Origin: Posidoniimonas polymericola
GTDB lineage: Bacteria > Planctomycetota > Planctomycetia > Pirellulales > Lacipirellulaceae
Direction: 5' to 3'
Assembly (NCBI RefSeq): GCF_007859935.1
Contig: NZ_SJPO01000005.1
Location: 403,258 to 467,257, forward strand
Length of the DNA: 64,000 nucleotides
Shown: piece by piece, positions 17,947 to 26,600 of the stretch
Numbering within the stretch: position 1 is the first letter of the stretch
How the letters are laid out: each line of letters starts with the position of its first letter
Translations under genes and position numbers: made by a program
Notes under the pieces: generated by a model
What the model saw: the letters and a program-made list of their open reading frames with translations, nothing else
Database searches by the model: none
Told to the model about the DNA's origin: nothing

Positions 17947-17974
17947 TGCGCAACAGAACGCGGAGCGAACTCTG

Positions 17975-18358
17975 ATGACGAGCAGAATTCTTTTTGTCGA
18001 CGACGAAGGCATCGTGCTGAAATCGCTTAACCGCGCGCTCAGCACCACCTATGACATTACGACTGCATACTCGGCCGAGGAGGCGTTGGGCCTGCTCGCC
18101 GATCAGAAGTTTGCCGTGATCGTCACCGACATGCGCATGCCCGGCGGCGACGGCATGTGGCTGATCCGGAAGGCGAGCGAGATCTGCTCCCACTGCCAGT
18201 TCATCGTGCTGACCGGAAACTGCGACGACGCCACCCGCGAGAACGCGATGGCGACCGGCAAGGTGTTTGCCTTCCTCAACAAGCCTTGTCCGATTGAGCT
18301 GCTCGAAGAGCAGATCGAGAAGGCGATCGCCGCCCGCATGGAGGCCTACCAGGTGTAG
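17975..18358 (+). CDS. Single-domain response regulator receiver
   Basis: A 127-residue receiver domain with no output domain. Acidic pair: ILFVDDEG. Phosphorylation site: VIVTDMRMPGGDG. The conserved threonine sits in IVLTGN and the lysine in FLNKPCP. The TDMRMPG and LNKPC variants are those of receivers that usually sit in front of HD-GYP or other output domains, but here the gene stops after a short tail. It is likely the direct phosphoacceptor of the upstream kinase and may pass phosphate on to the Hpt protein downstream. Its 3' end converges on the sigma-54 activator gene. Confidence 0.93.
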   Translation: MTSRILFVDDEGIVLKSLNRALSTTYDITTAYSAEEALGLLADQKFAVIVTDMRMPGGDGMWLIRKASEICSHCQFIVLTGNCDDATRENAMATGKVFAFLNKPCPIELLEEQIEKAIAARMEAYQV

Positions 18359-18367
18359 CGCGGTCTG

Positions 18368-20251
18368 CTACTCCTGAGCGTCGTGGCCTTCCATGCCAAG
18401 CGAGCCCATCTTGCGGTACAGGTTGGTGCGGAACACCCCGAGCAGCTTCGCGGCCTGGCTGATATTGCCACGCGTCTGGTCGATCGCCTGGGCGATATAG
18501 CGGCGTTGGAATTCCTCGGTTGCCTGGCCGAGCGGGAGGCCCAGGTCGAGCAGGGAATCGCCCCCCGAGTTCGGCGCGGCAATGAACGCCAGGTCGTCGG
18601 ACTCGATCTTGTCGCCGGTCGAAAGATAGGCCAGCCGCTCCATCATGTTCCGCAGCTCGCGGACATTGCCCGGCCACCGGTGGGCCGCCATCAGCTTCTT
18701 CGCCTCGGCGGTCCACACCGGTTTTTTGCGCCCCGCGGCCCTGCAGAACTGACGCAGGAAGTTGTCGGCCAGCAGCATCAAATCGTCACCTCGCTGTCGC
18801 AGCGGCGGCAGCTCGAGCGTCACGACGTTCAGCCGAAAATACAGGTCCTCGCGGAACCGCTTCTCGCGGACCAGCTTGGCGAGGTCCTGGTTGGTGGCAG
18901 CCAGCACGCGGACGTTCACCGGGATCTCCACCGACCCGCCCACCCGCACGACCTTCCGCTCCTCGAGCGCCCGCAGCAGCTTCGCCTGCCCGCCGAGGCT
19001 CATGTCGCCGATCTCATCGAGCAGCAGGGCGCCGCCGTCGGCCAGTTCGAACTTGCCCGCGCGGGTCTCGCGGGCGTCGGTGAAGGCCCCCTGCTCGTGC
19101 CCGAACAGCTCGCTCTCGAGCAGCGTCTCGGCGATGGCGGCGCAGTTGACCGCCACAAACGGCGCGCTGCGGCGTTTGCTGTTGTAGTGGAGCAGTCGGG
19201 CCACGACCTCTTTGCCGCACCCGTTCTCTCCCAGGATCAGCACCGAGAGGTCGGTGTCCGCGACGCGTTGCACCGTTGACCGCAGGGCCTGGATCGCGGG
19301 GCACTCGCCTACCAGTTGGATCGCGGACGCCTGCTCCTGAACGTACAGTTCCTGCCGCTCCAGGAGGGACTCGAATTCCTGAGTCGCGGCGAGCACGGCC
19401 GAGGCGTGCTCCGCGAATTCGAGCAGCCCCTCCTGGTCCGCGAGGGAGAACCCCGGGGCAGACTGCTTGTTGATGAGCTCGAACACGCCCAGCTTTTCGC
19501 CGCTGGCGGTCTGCAGTGGAACCGCGAGCAGCGACTCGGTCCGGTACCCCGTCTTCGCATCGATGGAGTGGTCGATGGTGTGAGCGTCGTTGCCGGGCGA
19601 AACCCGACGGGGCTCGCCGGTCGCCAGCACCTCACCGACGACGCCGGCCGAGTCCGGCACGCGGAGCTCGCCGCTCTCAATGCCAATCGCGGGGCGGCCG
19701 ACGAGCGTCGCGGACTTGCTGTCCCACAGGAAGATGCTAGCCCGATCTGAATCGAACAGCCGGCACGCCGCGTCCGCCATGCTCTGCAAGAGCTGCCCGA
19801 GGTCGTCGGACAGCCGCCACTGCCGACTGAGGTCCAGGAGCGTGGCCGACCGCTCCGCTTTCCCTTGCAGGCTTTTCAACCGGGCTCCCGCCGCCAGGCA
19901 GCTCCCCACCAGGTCGGCCAGGTTGGCGAGGTCGCCTGCCTCGATCGCCGGCCGAACGAGCAGCACCTCGACTCCGCCGGCCAGGGGCGCGGCGGACCAC
20001 TCTCCCTGGACGCAGGGGCGCCCCGCGTCGAGCGCTTCGGCGGCCAGTTCGATTGGGGCCGTCTTCCCCACAGCGGCCAGCACTTCCCACTCTGGCGGCG
20101 AAGCCCTCAGCAGCGTCACCGCGTCGACGCCAGGCTGATCAACGACCGCCTGGGCTAGCACTACGGGGACCTCCTCCGGACCACCACGCGCGAGGGTTTT
20201 GAGCAGGGCGGACCACATAGACGAGGACGCAGCAGGGATGAGATCGGACAT
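18368..20251 (-). CDS. Sigma-54-dependent activator with GAF sensor and Fis-type HTH
   Basis: A 627-residue enhancer-binding protein. The N-terminal 130 residues are unassigned and alanine/leucine-rich. A GAF domain covers about 140-290 (LFDSDRASIFLWDSKSATLV, ESLLAVPLQTASGEKLGVFE). The AAA+ domain at 310-550 has a Walker A ILGENGCGKEVVA, the sigma-54 loop as GAFTDA instead of the canonical GAFTGA, Walker B ALLLDEIGDM and FRLNVVTLELPPLRQRGDD. The C-terminus NISQAAKLLGVFRTNLYRKM is a Fis-type helix-turn-helix. With no receiver domain, control probably comes through ligand binding to the GAF domain. It lies on the opposite strand inside the signalling island; its target promoters are not known. 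Confidence 0.92.
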   Translation of the reverse strand: MSDLIPAASSSMWSALLKTLARGGPEEVPVVLAQAVVDQPGVDAVTLLRASPPEWEVLAAVGKTAPIELAAEALDAGRPCVQGEWSAAPLAGGVEVLLVRPAIEAGDLANLADLVGSCLAAGARLKSLQGKAERSATLLDLSRQWRLSDDLGQLLQSMADAACRLFDSDRASIFLWDSKSATLVGRPAIGIESGELRVPDSAGVVGEVLATGEPRRVSPGNDAHTIDHSIDAKTGYRTESLLAVPLQTASGEKLGVFELINKQSAPGFSLADQEGLLEFAEHASAVLAATQEFESLLERQELYVQEQASAIQLVGECPAIQALRSTVQRVADTDLSVLILGENGCGKEVVARLLHYNSKRRSAPFVAVNCAAIAETLLESELFGHEQGAFTDARETRAGKFELADGGALLLDEIGDMSLGGQAKLLRALEERKVVRVGGSVEIPVNVRVLAATNQDLAKLVREKRFREDLYFRLNVVTLELPPLRQRGDDLMLLADNFLRQFCRAAGRKKPVWTAEAKKLMAAHRWPGNVRELRNMMERLAYLSTGDKIESDDLAFIAAPNSGGDSLLDLGLPLGQATEEFQRRYIAQAIDQTRGNISQAAKLLGVFRTNLYRKMGSLGMEGHDAQE

Positions 20252-20659
20252 TCAGTCGCCGCGCGGCCGCGGCCAGTCTGGACATCATGGGGGATCGCGG
20301 CCGCCCGTCAAGCGTCGCAGGCTGCCGCCCATCAACTGCGGCGGCCATTTCGACAGTCACGCACGTCCCCGAGAGGGGGCGTGAGCTGGTCAACCGGCGG
20401 CGCACCTGAACGGCCGCCGCTCAGGGCAAATGGTGCAGCCGCTACAGACGGAAGAGTTGTTTCCGAAGAGTGCGGTTCTCCCCCCTTCGGTTGCAACCGT
20501 TTTGACATGCACGCATTCAGCCGTAAGCTTCCTGAGTAGAACTCCATCGATTGTCCCCGCGCATTCTGAACTGTCGGACGCCGCTAATCCACACCTTCTG
20601 ATCATTCGGCCGGCGTCCCGGACAAGAGTCACGGCCTACCTAGAGCACCAGCGAACCGA
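20252..20659. other. Intergenic region with likely divergent promoters
   Basis: About 400 bases between the sigma-54 activator and the Hpt gene, which are transcribed apart. No gene is supported. A possible promoter for the Hpt gene is given separately. Local GC is lower than in the flanking genes between roughly 20450 and 20600. Confidence 0.4.
20502..20529 (+). promoter_or_regulatory. Possible sigma-70-type promoter for the Hpt/HD-GYP genes
   Basis: TTGACA at 20502-20507 is a perfect -35 box. After a 16-base spacer a weak -10 box TAAGCT follows. The distance to the Hpt start codon is about 130 bases. The -10 match is poor, so this is a suggestion only. Confidence 0.3.
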
Positions 20660-20998
20660 ATGAGCTCACCGCAGCCGCCAGCGATCGATCTCGATGAATT
20701 ACTCGGGCGGTGCCTCGGCAACCTGGAACTAGCGGAGAGCGCTGTCTCGGCGTTTCTCGAAGAGTTCCCCAGCAACTACCAACAACTGGACGCCGCGGCT
20801 AGCCGGTTTGAACCAACGACGCTCGCGGCGGTCTCGCACCGGATGAAGGGCGCCGCGCGGAATATCGGCGCCACCCCGCTGGGCGACATGCTCGCCTCGC
20901 TCGAGCAGCTGGTCGACGAGGCGGGGCACAACGAGATCCGAACCTTGGTAGACAACATAGCCCTCGAGGCCCGTCGCCTCGAGGAAGCACTCAGCTGA
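20660..20998 (+). CDS. Histidine phosphotransfer (Hpt) domain protein
   Basis: A 112-residue all-helical protein consisting of one Hpt domain. The phosphoacceptor histidine lies in VSHRMKGAARNIGATPLGD, matching HxxKGxxxxxG. Such proteins shuttle phosphate between receivers, typically from the receiver of a hybrid kinase to a response regulator. In this island the candidates are the C-terminal receiver of the giant hybrid kinase and the receiver of the HD-GYP protein 60 bases downstream on the same strand, which is probably cotranscribed. The ATG overlaps no other gene and gives a domain of normal length. Confidence 0.9.
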   Translation: MSSPQPPAIDLDELLGRCLGNLELAESAVSAFLEEFPSNYQQLDAAASRFEPTTLAAVSHRMKGAARNIGATPLGDMLASLEQLVDEAGHNEIRTLVDNIALEARRLEEALS

Positions 20999-21059
20999 AC
21001 CAACGACAGCTGGGCCGAGCGGCGATCTGCATCGCCAACCCACCGCTCTCGAGGCCGAC

Positions 21060-22109
21060 ATGCAAGTCCTGATCGCTGAAGACGACCGCAGCAGCTCGAT
21101 TGTCCTGCAGGGCGTGCTCGGCGCGTTGGGTTACGACGTGCTAGCCGCGACCGACGGCCAAACCGCTTGGGAACTGCTCCGCGACAACGATTGTCGGATC
21201 GTCATCTCCGACTGGCAGATGCCGCGGATGGACGGGCTCGAACTCTGCCGACGGGTCCGCGCTCGCGACGTCGGCTGCTACGTCTATTTCATCCTGCTCA
21301 CCAGCCGGTCCGGGTCGCACAACCTGGTGGAGGGCCTGCAGGCAGGCGCCGACGACTTTGTCACCAAGCCGTTCGACGCCGAGGAGCTGCGGGTCCGCAT
21401 GAAGAGCGCCGAGCGGGTCGTGTCGCTCGAGAGCCGCGACCTGATCATCTTCACCCTCGCCAAGCTGGCCGAGTCACGCGACCCAGAAACCGGCGCCCAC
21501 CTCGAACGGGTGCGTGAGTACGTCCGGATCCTCTGCAAACGCCTGCAGGACGACAAGGCCTGCCGCGGCAAGATCGATCAAGACTTCATTCAGCTGATGT
21601 ACCTGTCGAGCCCGCTGCACGACATCGGCAAGGTCGGCATCCCCGACAACGTGCTGCTCAAGCCCGGGCGGCTGACCGACGAGGAGATGGACTGCATGCG
21701 AGAGCACACGGTTATCGGAGGGACCACCCTCGACGCCGCGCTCGCCTCGCACCCGTCGGCGTCGTTCCTGCGGGTCGCCAGCGAGATCGCCTGGACCCAC
21801 CACGAACGCTACGACGGCCGTGGCTACCCCAACGGCCTGGCGGGCAAAGACATCCCGCTGTCGGGCCGCATTATGGCTCTGGCAGACGTCTACGACGCCC
21901 TCACCACCAAACGCGTCTACAAGGACGCGATGTCCCACGAGACGGCCCGCGAGATCCTGCTGGAGGGACGGGGCACCCAGTTCGACCCCGCGGTGGTCGA
22001 CGCGTTTCTCGCCGGCGAGTCGGACTTCCTCCGCATCAAGAAGATGCTGCAGGACTCCGAGCCATTGGCGCCGCAGGCGACGCCCGCACTTGCCCCCACC
22101 GCCAGCTGA
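21060..22109 (+). CDS. Response regulator with HD-GYP phosphodiesterase domain
   Basis: A 349-residue protein. The receiver (residues 1-120) has LIAEDDRS, the phosphorylation site VISDWQMPRMDG and the lysine in VTKPFD. The HD-GYP domain (about 135-330) has HDIGKVGIPDNVLLKPG, EHTVIGG, HHERYDGRGYPNGLAG and ADVYDALTTKRVYK, so both the HD metal site and the GYP motif are intact. The expected activity is hydrolysis of cyclic di-GMP, switched by phosphorylation. The gene follows the Hpt gene and ends nine bases before the oppositely oriented methyltransferase gene. Confidence 0.94.
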   Translation: MQVLIAEDDRSSSIVLQGVLGALGYDVLAATDGQTAWELLRDNDCRIVISDWQMPRMDGLELCRRVRARDVGCYVYFILLTSRSGSHNLVEGLQAGADDFVTKPFDAEELRVRMKSAERVVSLESRDLIIFTLAKLAESRDPETGAHLERVREYVRILCKRLQDDKACRGKIDQDFIQLMYLSSPLHDIGKVGIPDNVLLKPGRLTDEEMDCMREHTVIGGTTLDAALASHPSASFLRVASEIAWTHHERYDGRGYPNGLAGKDIPLSGRIMALADVYDALTTKRVYKDAMSHETAREILLEGRGTQFDPAVVDAFLAGESDFLRIKKMLQDSEPLAPQATPALAPTAS

Positions 22110-22117
22110 CCGCTGCG

Positions 22118-23212
22118 TCAGCGGCTCGCCTCTGGGTTCGGTGTGCGGTCCTCAACGGCGGCTGTCGCAGGCCCGACCGAGTGCGGGCTGTCAATCCGAC
22201 GCCGCGCAGAGTCTCTGGCGGCGAAGTTGAGAATGATGCCAGAGGCGTCGCGGCTCATCCCGAGGTCGGCGTCGGAGTAGCCCGCCTCGACGAACAGCCG
22301 CCGGCAGTCGGCCTCCTCGCGTTCCAGGAAGAACCAGTCGGTAAGCCACTGGTAGTCCGTCTTGTCATACCGGTGACGGTCCTTGAACGCGACGTACAGC
22401 ACGCCGCCGGGCCGCAGCATCGACTTCCAACCCTTGAACATCGCAATGAGCTGGCGGTCGCTGAGGTAGTCGCAGAGACCGACGCTGTAGATCACGTCGA
22501 ACAGGCCGTGCTCCTCGATGAACCTCTTGGGCGCCTGCATGCGCAGCGCGTTGTAGCGTACAAAGCTGTACTCGAAGGGGCCCGGGTTCTGCGTCAGCTG
22601 CTGCTCGGCGAACGCCAGCGAGTCCTCGTCGTAGTCGACGAACGTCACCGAGACGTTGGACTGCGGTGGGCAGGCGACGCCGTCCTCGAACTCGCGGCAC
22701 GGCCCGCACGCCACGTTCAGCACTCGCACGTCCCCCGACCGCTCTTCAAACTCACCGGCCAGGAACTCCCGGACGGCGTCCTTGCGAGCGGGCACGGCCC
22801 TGCCGAGCTCGGTGGCCAGGAAGAACAGGTCCAGCAGGCCGCCGATCCCCTTGGACTTGGGCTCGGCCTCGTAGATGGAGGTCAGCATCGCGTAGTCGCC
22901 GGCGTAGCCCTGCGGCTTGGTCCGGGCGCGGTCCATCATCCAGCTCTGAGAGAACCAGGGCTCGATGGCCTCCTGAAACCGCTGCTGCACCTCGCGGAGC
23001 GCCGGCTCGTCCCCGGCAAGCCGCTGCTCAAGGAGACGGCAGGCCTCTCGGCTGTCGGAGAGCAGGCTGAGCAACTGTTCGTACGCTTCGTCGCGACGCG
23101 CCACGGCCTCGGTATCGACCCTCTCCGAGAGTGAATGGAGCCCTCCTGTGAGACGGGCGACGTCTTCGCGGAAGAAGGTATCGATCAGCGTGACTTGTTC
23201 AACGTCGAGCAT
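22118..23212 (-). CDS. PhcB-like SAM-dependent methyltransferase
   Basis: The ATG at 23212, preceded by an AGGA ribosome-binding site, gives 364 residues. The first 110 residues are helical. MMDRARTKPQGYAGDYAML is a distinctive motif of the family annotated after PhcB, the enzyme that makes the 3-hydroxypalmitate methyl ester signal in Ralstonia. The Rossmann core has VRVLNVACGPCREFED (motif I), VTFVDYDEDSLAFAE, and FDVIYSVGLCDYLSDRQL, then LRPGGVLYVAFKDRHR. The real substrate is not established for most members. Its position among kinases, receivers and an HD-GYP protein makes a signal-synthesis role worth testing. An upstream frame extension to 23338 lacks a ribosome-binding site. Confidence 0.82.
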   Translation of the reverse strand: MLDVEQVTLIDTFFREDVARLTGGLHSLSERVDTEAVARRDEAYEQLLSLLSDSREACRLLEQRLAGDEPALREVQQRFQEAIEPWFSQSWMMDRARTKPQGYAGDYAMLTSIYEAEPKSKGIGGLLDLFFLATELGRAVPARKDAVREFLAGEFEERSGDVRVLNVACGPCREFEDGVACPPQSNVSVTFVDYDEDSLAFAEQQLTQNPGPFEYSFVRYNALRMQAPKRFIEEHGLFDVIYSVGLCDYLSDRQLIAMFKGWKSMLRPGGVLYVAFKDRHRYDKTDYQWLTDWFFLEREEADCRRLFVEAGYSDADLGMSRDASGIILNFAARDSARRRIDSPHSVGPATAAVEDRTPNPEASR

Positions 23213-23600
23213 AGGGCGTCCTACGGTAGTTGGGCCTCGTAGCGATAACTCGTTGGGATAAGAAGAGACGCCTAGCAGGTCTCGCCGCCCCTGTATCAGC
23301 GTTAGGCTTGCGCACCCGCCGTTCACGGCGCCGCGCAAGCCACATATCCGGTTATAAATACGGCCAGGACGCGTCGCAATGAACTACGCGTACACCTCTA
23401 GCTTTTTGGCCTACGGATTCACGCGAACGGACGGCCCAAGCGGCAGATGCCGAAGCCGTTCACTAGCCTGAGCAATTCAACATCGACCGGAACTGCCGCT
23501 ACTACCGCTGCGATCGTAACCCGGGCGGTTTCAATTCCACCACGCCCGCCGCCGTGGCAGACTGATCGCCGTAGCGCGCAGCGGAGCGACATAATGTTGT
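23213..23600. other. Intergenic region between divergent signalling genes
   Basis: This 388-base gap separates the methyltransferase from the giant kinase and must hold both promoters. On the minus strand TTGCGA followed 16 bases later by an AT-rich TTATAA (around 23350-23380) is a possible methyltransferase promoter. No gene is supported. Confidence 0.35.
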
Positions 23601-26600
23601 ATGGCCCATTCCTCCAAGCCTGCCTCCAACCATCGCCCTGCCATGCCCTCGCCCCCCGATCCGCACGACGACTCGCCGGTCGTCTGCGCGTACATCGCAG
23701 GGGAGGACCACCGAGCGATCCGTGCCACACACGAGGCGTACCCCAATCGGTTCTCAAGCCTCAAGTTAATCGACTCGTGGCCCGAAGTCAGCACGCTGGT
23801 CGGCTCAGAACGCGTCTCCGGCGCCAGGCGCCTGGTCAGCGTGCTCGACTACTCGGAGATCTCGCACGGTAAACGGATGCGGCTCGACCGCGACTCGATC
23901 TACCTGAAGCGGGTTCGATCGGACGCCGTCGCCGGGCTTGTCGCGTGGGAGGCCTGGGCCGACTACCGCGTCGCGGTCTTCTCTCACACCGAAGGTGACA
24001 CGCTCGAGGCCGTCCTGGCTGGCCACCGCCTGGGAGTCGAGCAAACGCTCGAGCTGGCGGTCCGGATCCTCGACGGGCTCGACGCACTGCACGAGCATAA
24101 AATCACCCACGGCGACCTGAATCCCCACTGCGTCACGCTCGTCGACGGCGAAGCCGCCTCGGCCGTCCTGCACGGCGCCGGGGCGCCCCCACCAACCAGC
24201 AACGTCAGCGAAGATCCGCGGGCCCTGCTCCACGCTCTGTACTGCTCTCCCGAAGCCGCGGGCGCCATTGAGTACGACACCGGTCCTTGGTCCGACCTCT
24301 ACTCTCTTGGGATTTTGCTGTTCCGCGCCGTGGCCGGCGTGCCCCCATTCAGAGCCGAGGATATCGGGCAGATCCTGTTCGAGCACGTGACGGCGCCGAT
24401 TCCATCGCTGGAATCGTTCGGAGTCGAGGACGCGCCGTCGGCGTTCGAGGCCTTCCTCGGGCACCTCCTCAAGAAAGACCCCCGCGATCGGTACCAGACC
24501 GCCGCATCCGCCATGGCGGATGCGAACAGGTTGGTGGCGGCGTTGCGGGCAGGCGACACCGAGCCTCAGATCGAAATCGACGCGTCCGCACAGCGGTGCA
24601 GGATCGCCGAGCCGGCGTTCGTCGGGCGACAACGCGAGCTCCAGGCGTTGCTCGAGGCGGTCGAGGACGCCAAACGTGGCGCCGGCGGGGCCGTCCTGCT
24701 CGAGGCGCCGTCGGGCGGTGGCAAGTCGCGGATGCACTCCGAACTCATGCAGATCGCCCGACGAGAGTCCGTGTGGGTCCTCACGGGGCAGGAGACCAAC
24801 GACAACGGCCGCCGCAACCTGACGATGCTCAATGGCGTCGTCGCCGACATCGTGAGTCTGGCGTCGCGGCAGCCGGAGGTGGCCAGCCAGTTCACGTCGT
24901 CCCTGCGGCGGGAGTCCACGACGCTCACCTCGGTCCTGCCGAACCTCGAACCGCTGCTGGGCGACCACGAGCACGTGTCGGCGCCCGAAGAATTCGGCGA
25001 GACCCGCGCCGTCCGGGCGCTGATAGCGCTGCTCGACGCCCTCGGCGCCGCCGAACGCCCTGCCCTGGTCTTCTTGGACGACTGCCAGTGGGCGGACGCG
25101 ATGTCGCTGAAGCTGCTGCAGCAGTGGTCGCGGGCCCAGCCGGAAGGGGGACGCTATGTCACGGTCGTGGTCGCGTTCCGCTCCGAGGAGGCGGCCCCCG
25201 ACCACCCGCTCCGCCGCGTCGCGGCGATGCGACAGATCAAACTCGATCCACTCGACGAAGCCGAGATCCGTCAGCTGGCCGAGTCGATGGCCGGTGAGCT
25301 GCCCGAAGAGATTCTCGAACTCACCGTCCGGCTCGCCGAGGGCAGCCCCTTCATGGCGTCGGCCGTGCTGCGAGGCCTGAATGAAAGCGGCGCCCTGGTA
25401 GCCGGCTCCAAGGGCTGGCTGGTCGACCGCCAGAAGCTCGACGACTGCCAGTCATCCGACCAGGCGGCCAAGCTGCTGAGCCGACGCGTCGACCTGATGA
25501 GCGAGCCCGCCATCCGCCTGCTCTCGATCGGCGCCGTGCTCGGCAAGGAGTTCGACGTCTCGCTCACGGCGAGACTAATGGGGGTCGAGCCGGAGGCGTT
25601 TGTCGAGGCGCTCGACGAGGCCAAGGAACGGCGGCTTGTGTGGGTTCGACCCGACCGCACCCACTGCGTTTTCGTCCACGACAAGGTCCGCGCCGCCGCG
25701 CTCGAACGGCTCGACGACACAACCGCCCGAACCGTCCACCGCCAGGCGGCGGTGCTGTTGTGCGGACATCCGGGCAGCAGCACCGCGGAAATAGCCCACC
25801 ACTTCGACGCTTGTGGCGACTCGCACGCGGCCCTGCACTTTGCCATGACCGCGGCGGTCCACGCCCGCAAGCGGTACGCGCTGGATGTCGCTGAGGATCA
25901 GTACCGGATCACGCTGCGGGGCGTGCCGGACGACGACCGGGTCACCAAGTGTCGGATCAACGAGGGGCTGGGCGAAGTGCTCATGCTCAAGGGGAAGTAC
26001 GACGAGGCGTTCGCCTGCTTCACCAGGGCGACGCCGCTGGCGAACGGCAAGCACTCGCAGGCGTCGATCCGCGGCAAGCTCGCCGAGCTGAGCCTGAAGC
26101 GCGGCGAGATGGAGCTGGCGGCCAGTGAGTACGAGTCGGCCCTGCGTCGGCTCGGCTACTTCGTGCCGCGTCACGCTCTGATGTGCGTCCTGTTGCTGGC
26201 CTGGCAGGGGCTGGTGCAGCTGGCGCACACGCTCGCCCCAAGGATCTTCCTGCACCGCAAGCAGCGGCTGCCGGACGCGTCGGAGAGGCTCCGTCTGCAG
26301 CTGCTGAGCGGACTGTCGCACTCGTGCTGGTACGGGCGGAGCCGGACAAAGATGTTCTGGTCGCACCTGGCCGGCATGAACCGGGCGGAACGCTACCAGC
26401 CGTCGGCCGAGCTTGCCGACGCCTACTCGAACCACGGCGTCGGGATGTCGCTGTTCGCGCTCACCGGCCGGGCCGAGACCTACTGTCAGAAGGCGCTGGA
26501 CACCTACGCCGCGTTGTCGGACGCCTGGGGACAGGGCAAGACGCTGCACTACTGGGGGATCGTACTGTACGGCGCGTCGCGGTTCCAGGAGTGCATCGAG

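Noticed and set aside
23594..23601. ATG at 23594 as start of the giant kinase
   Set aside because: It has the better ribosome-binding site spacing, but it is out of frame with the long coding sequence.
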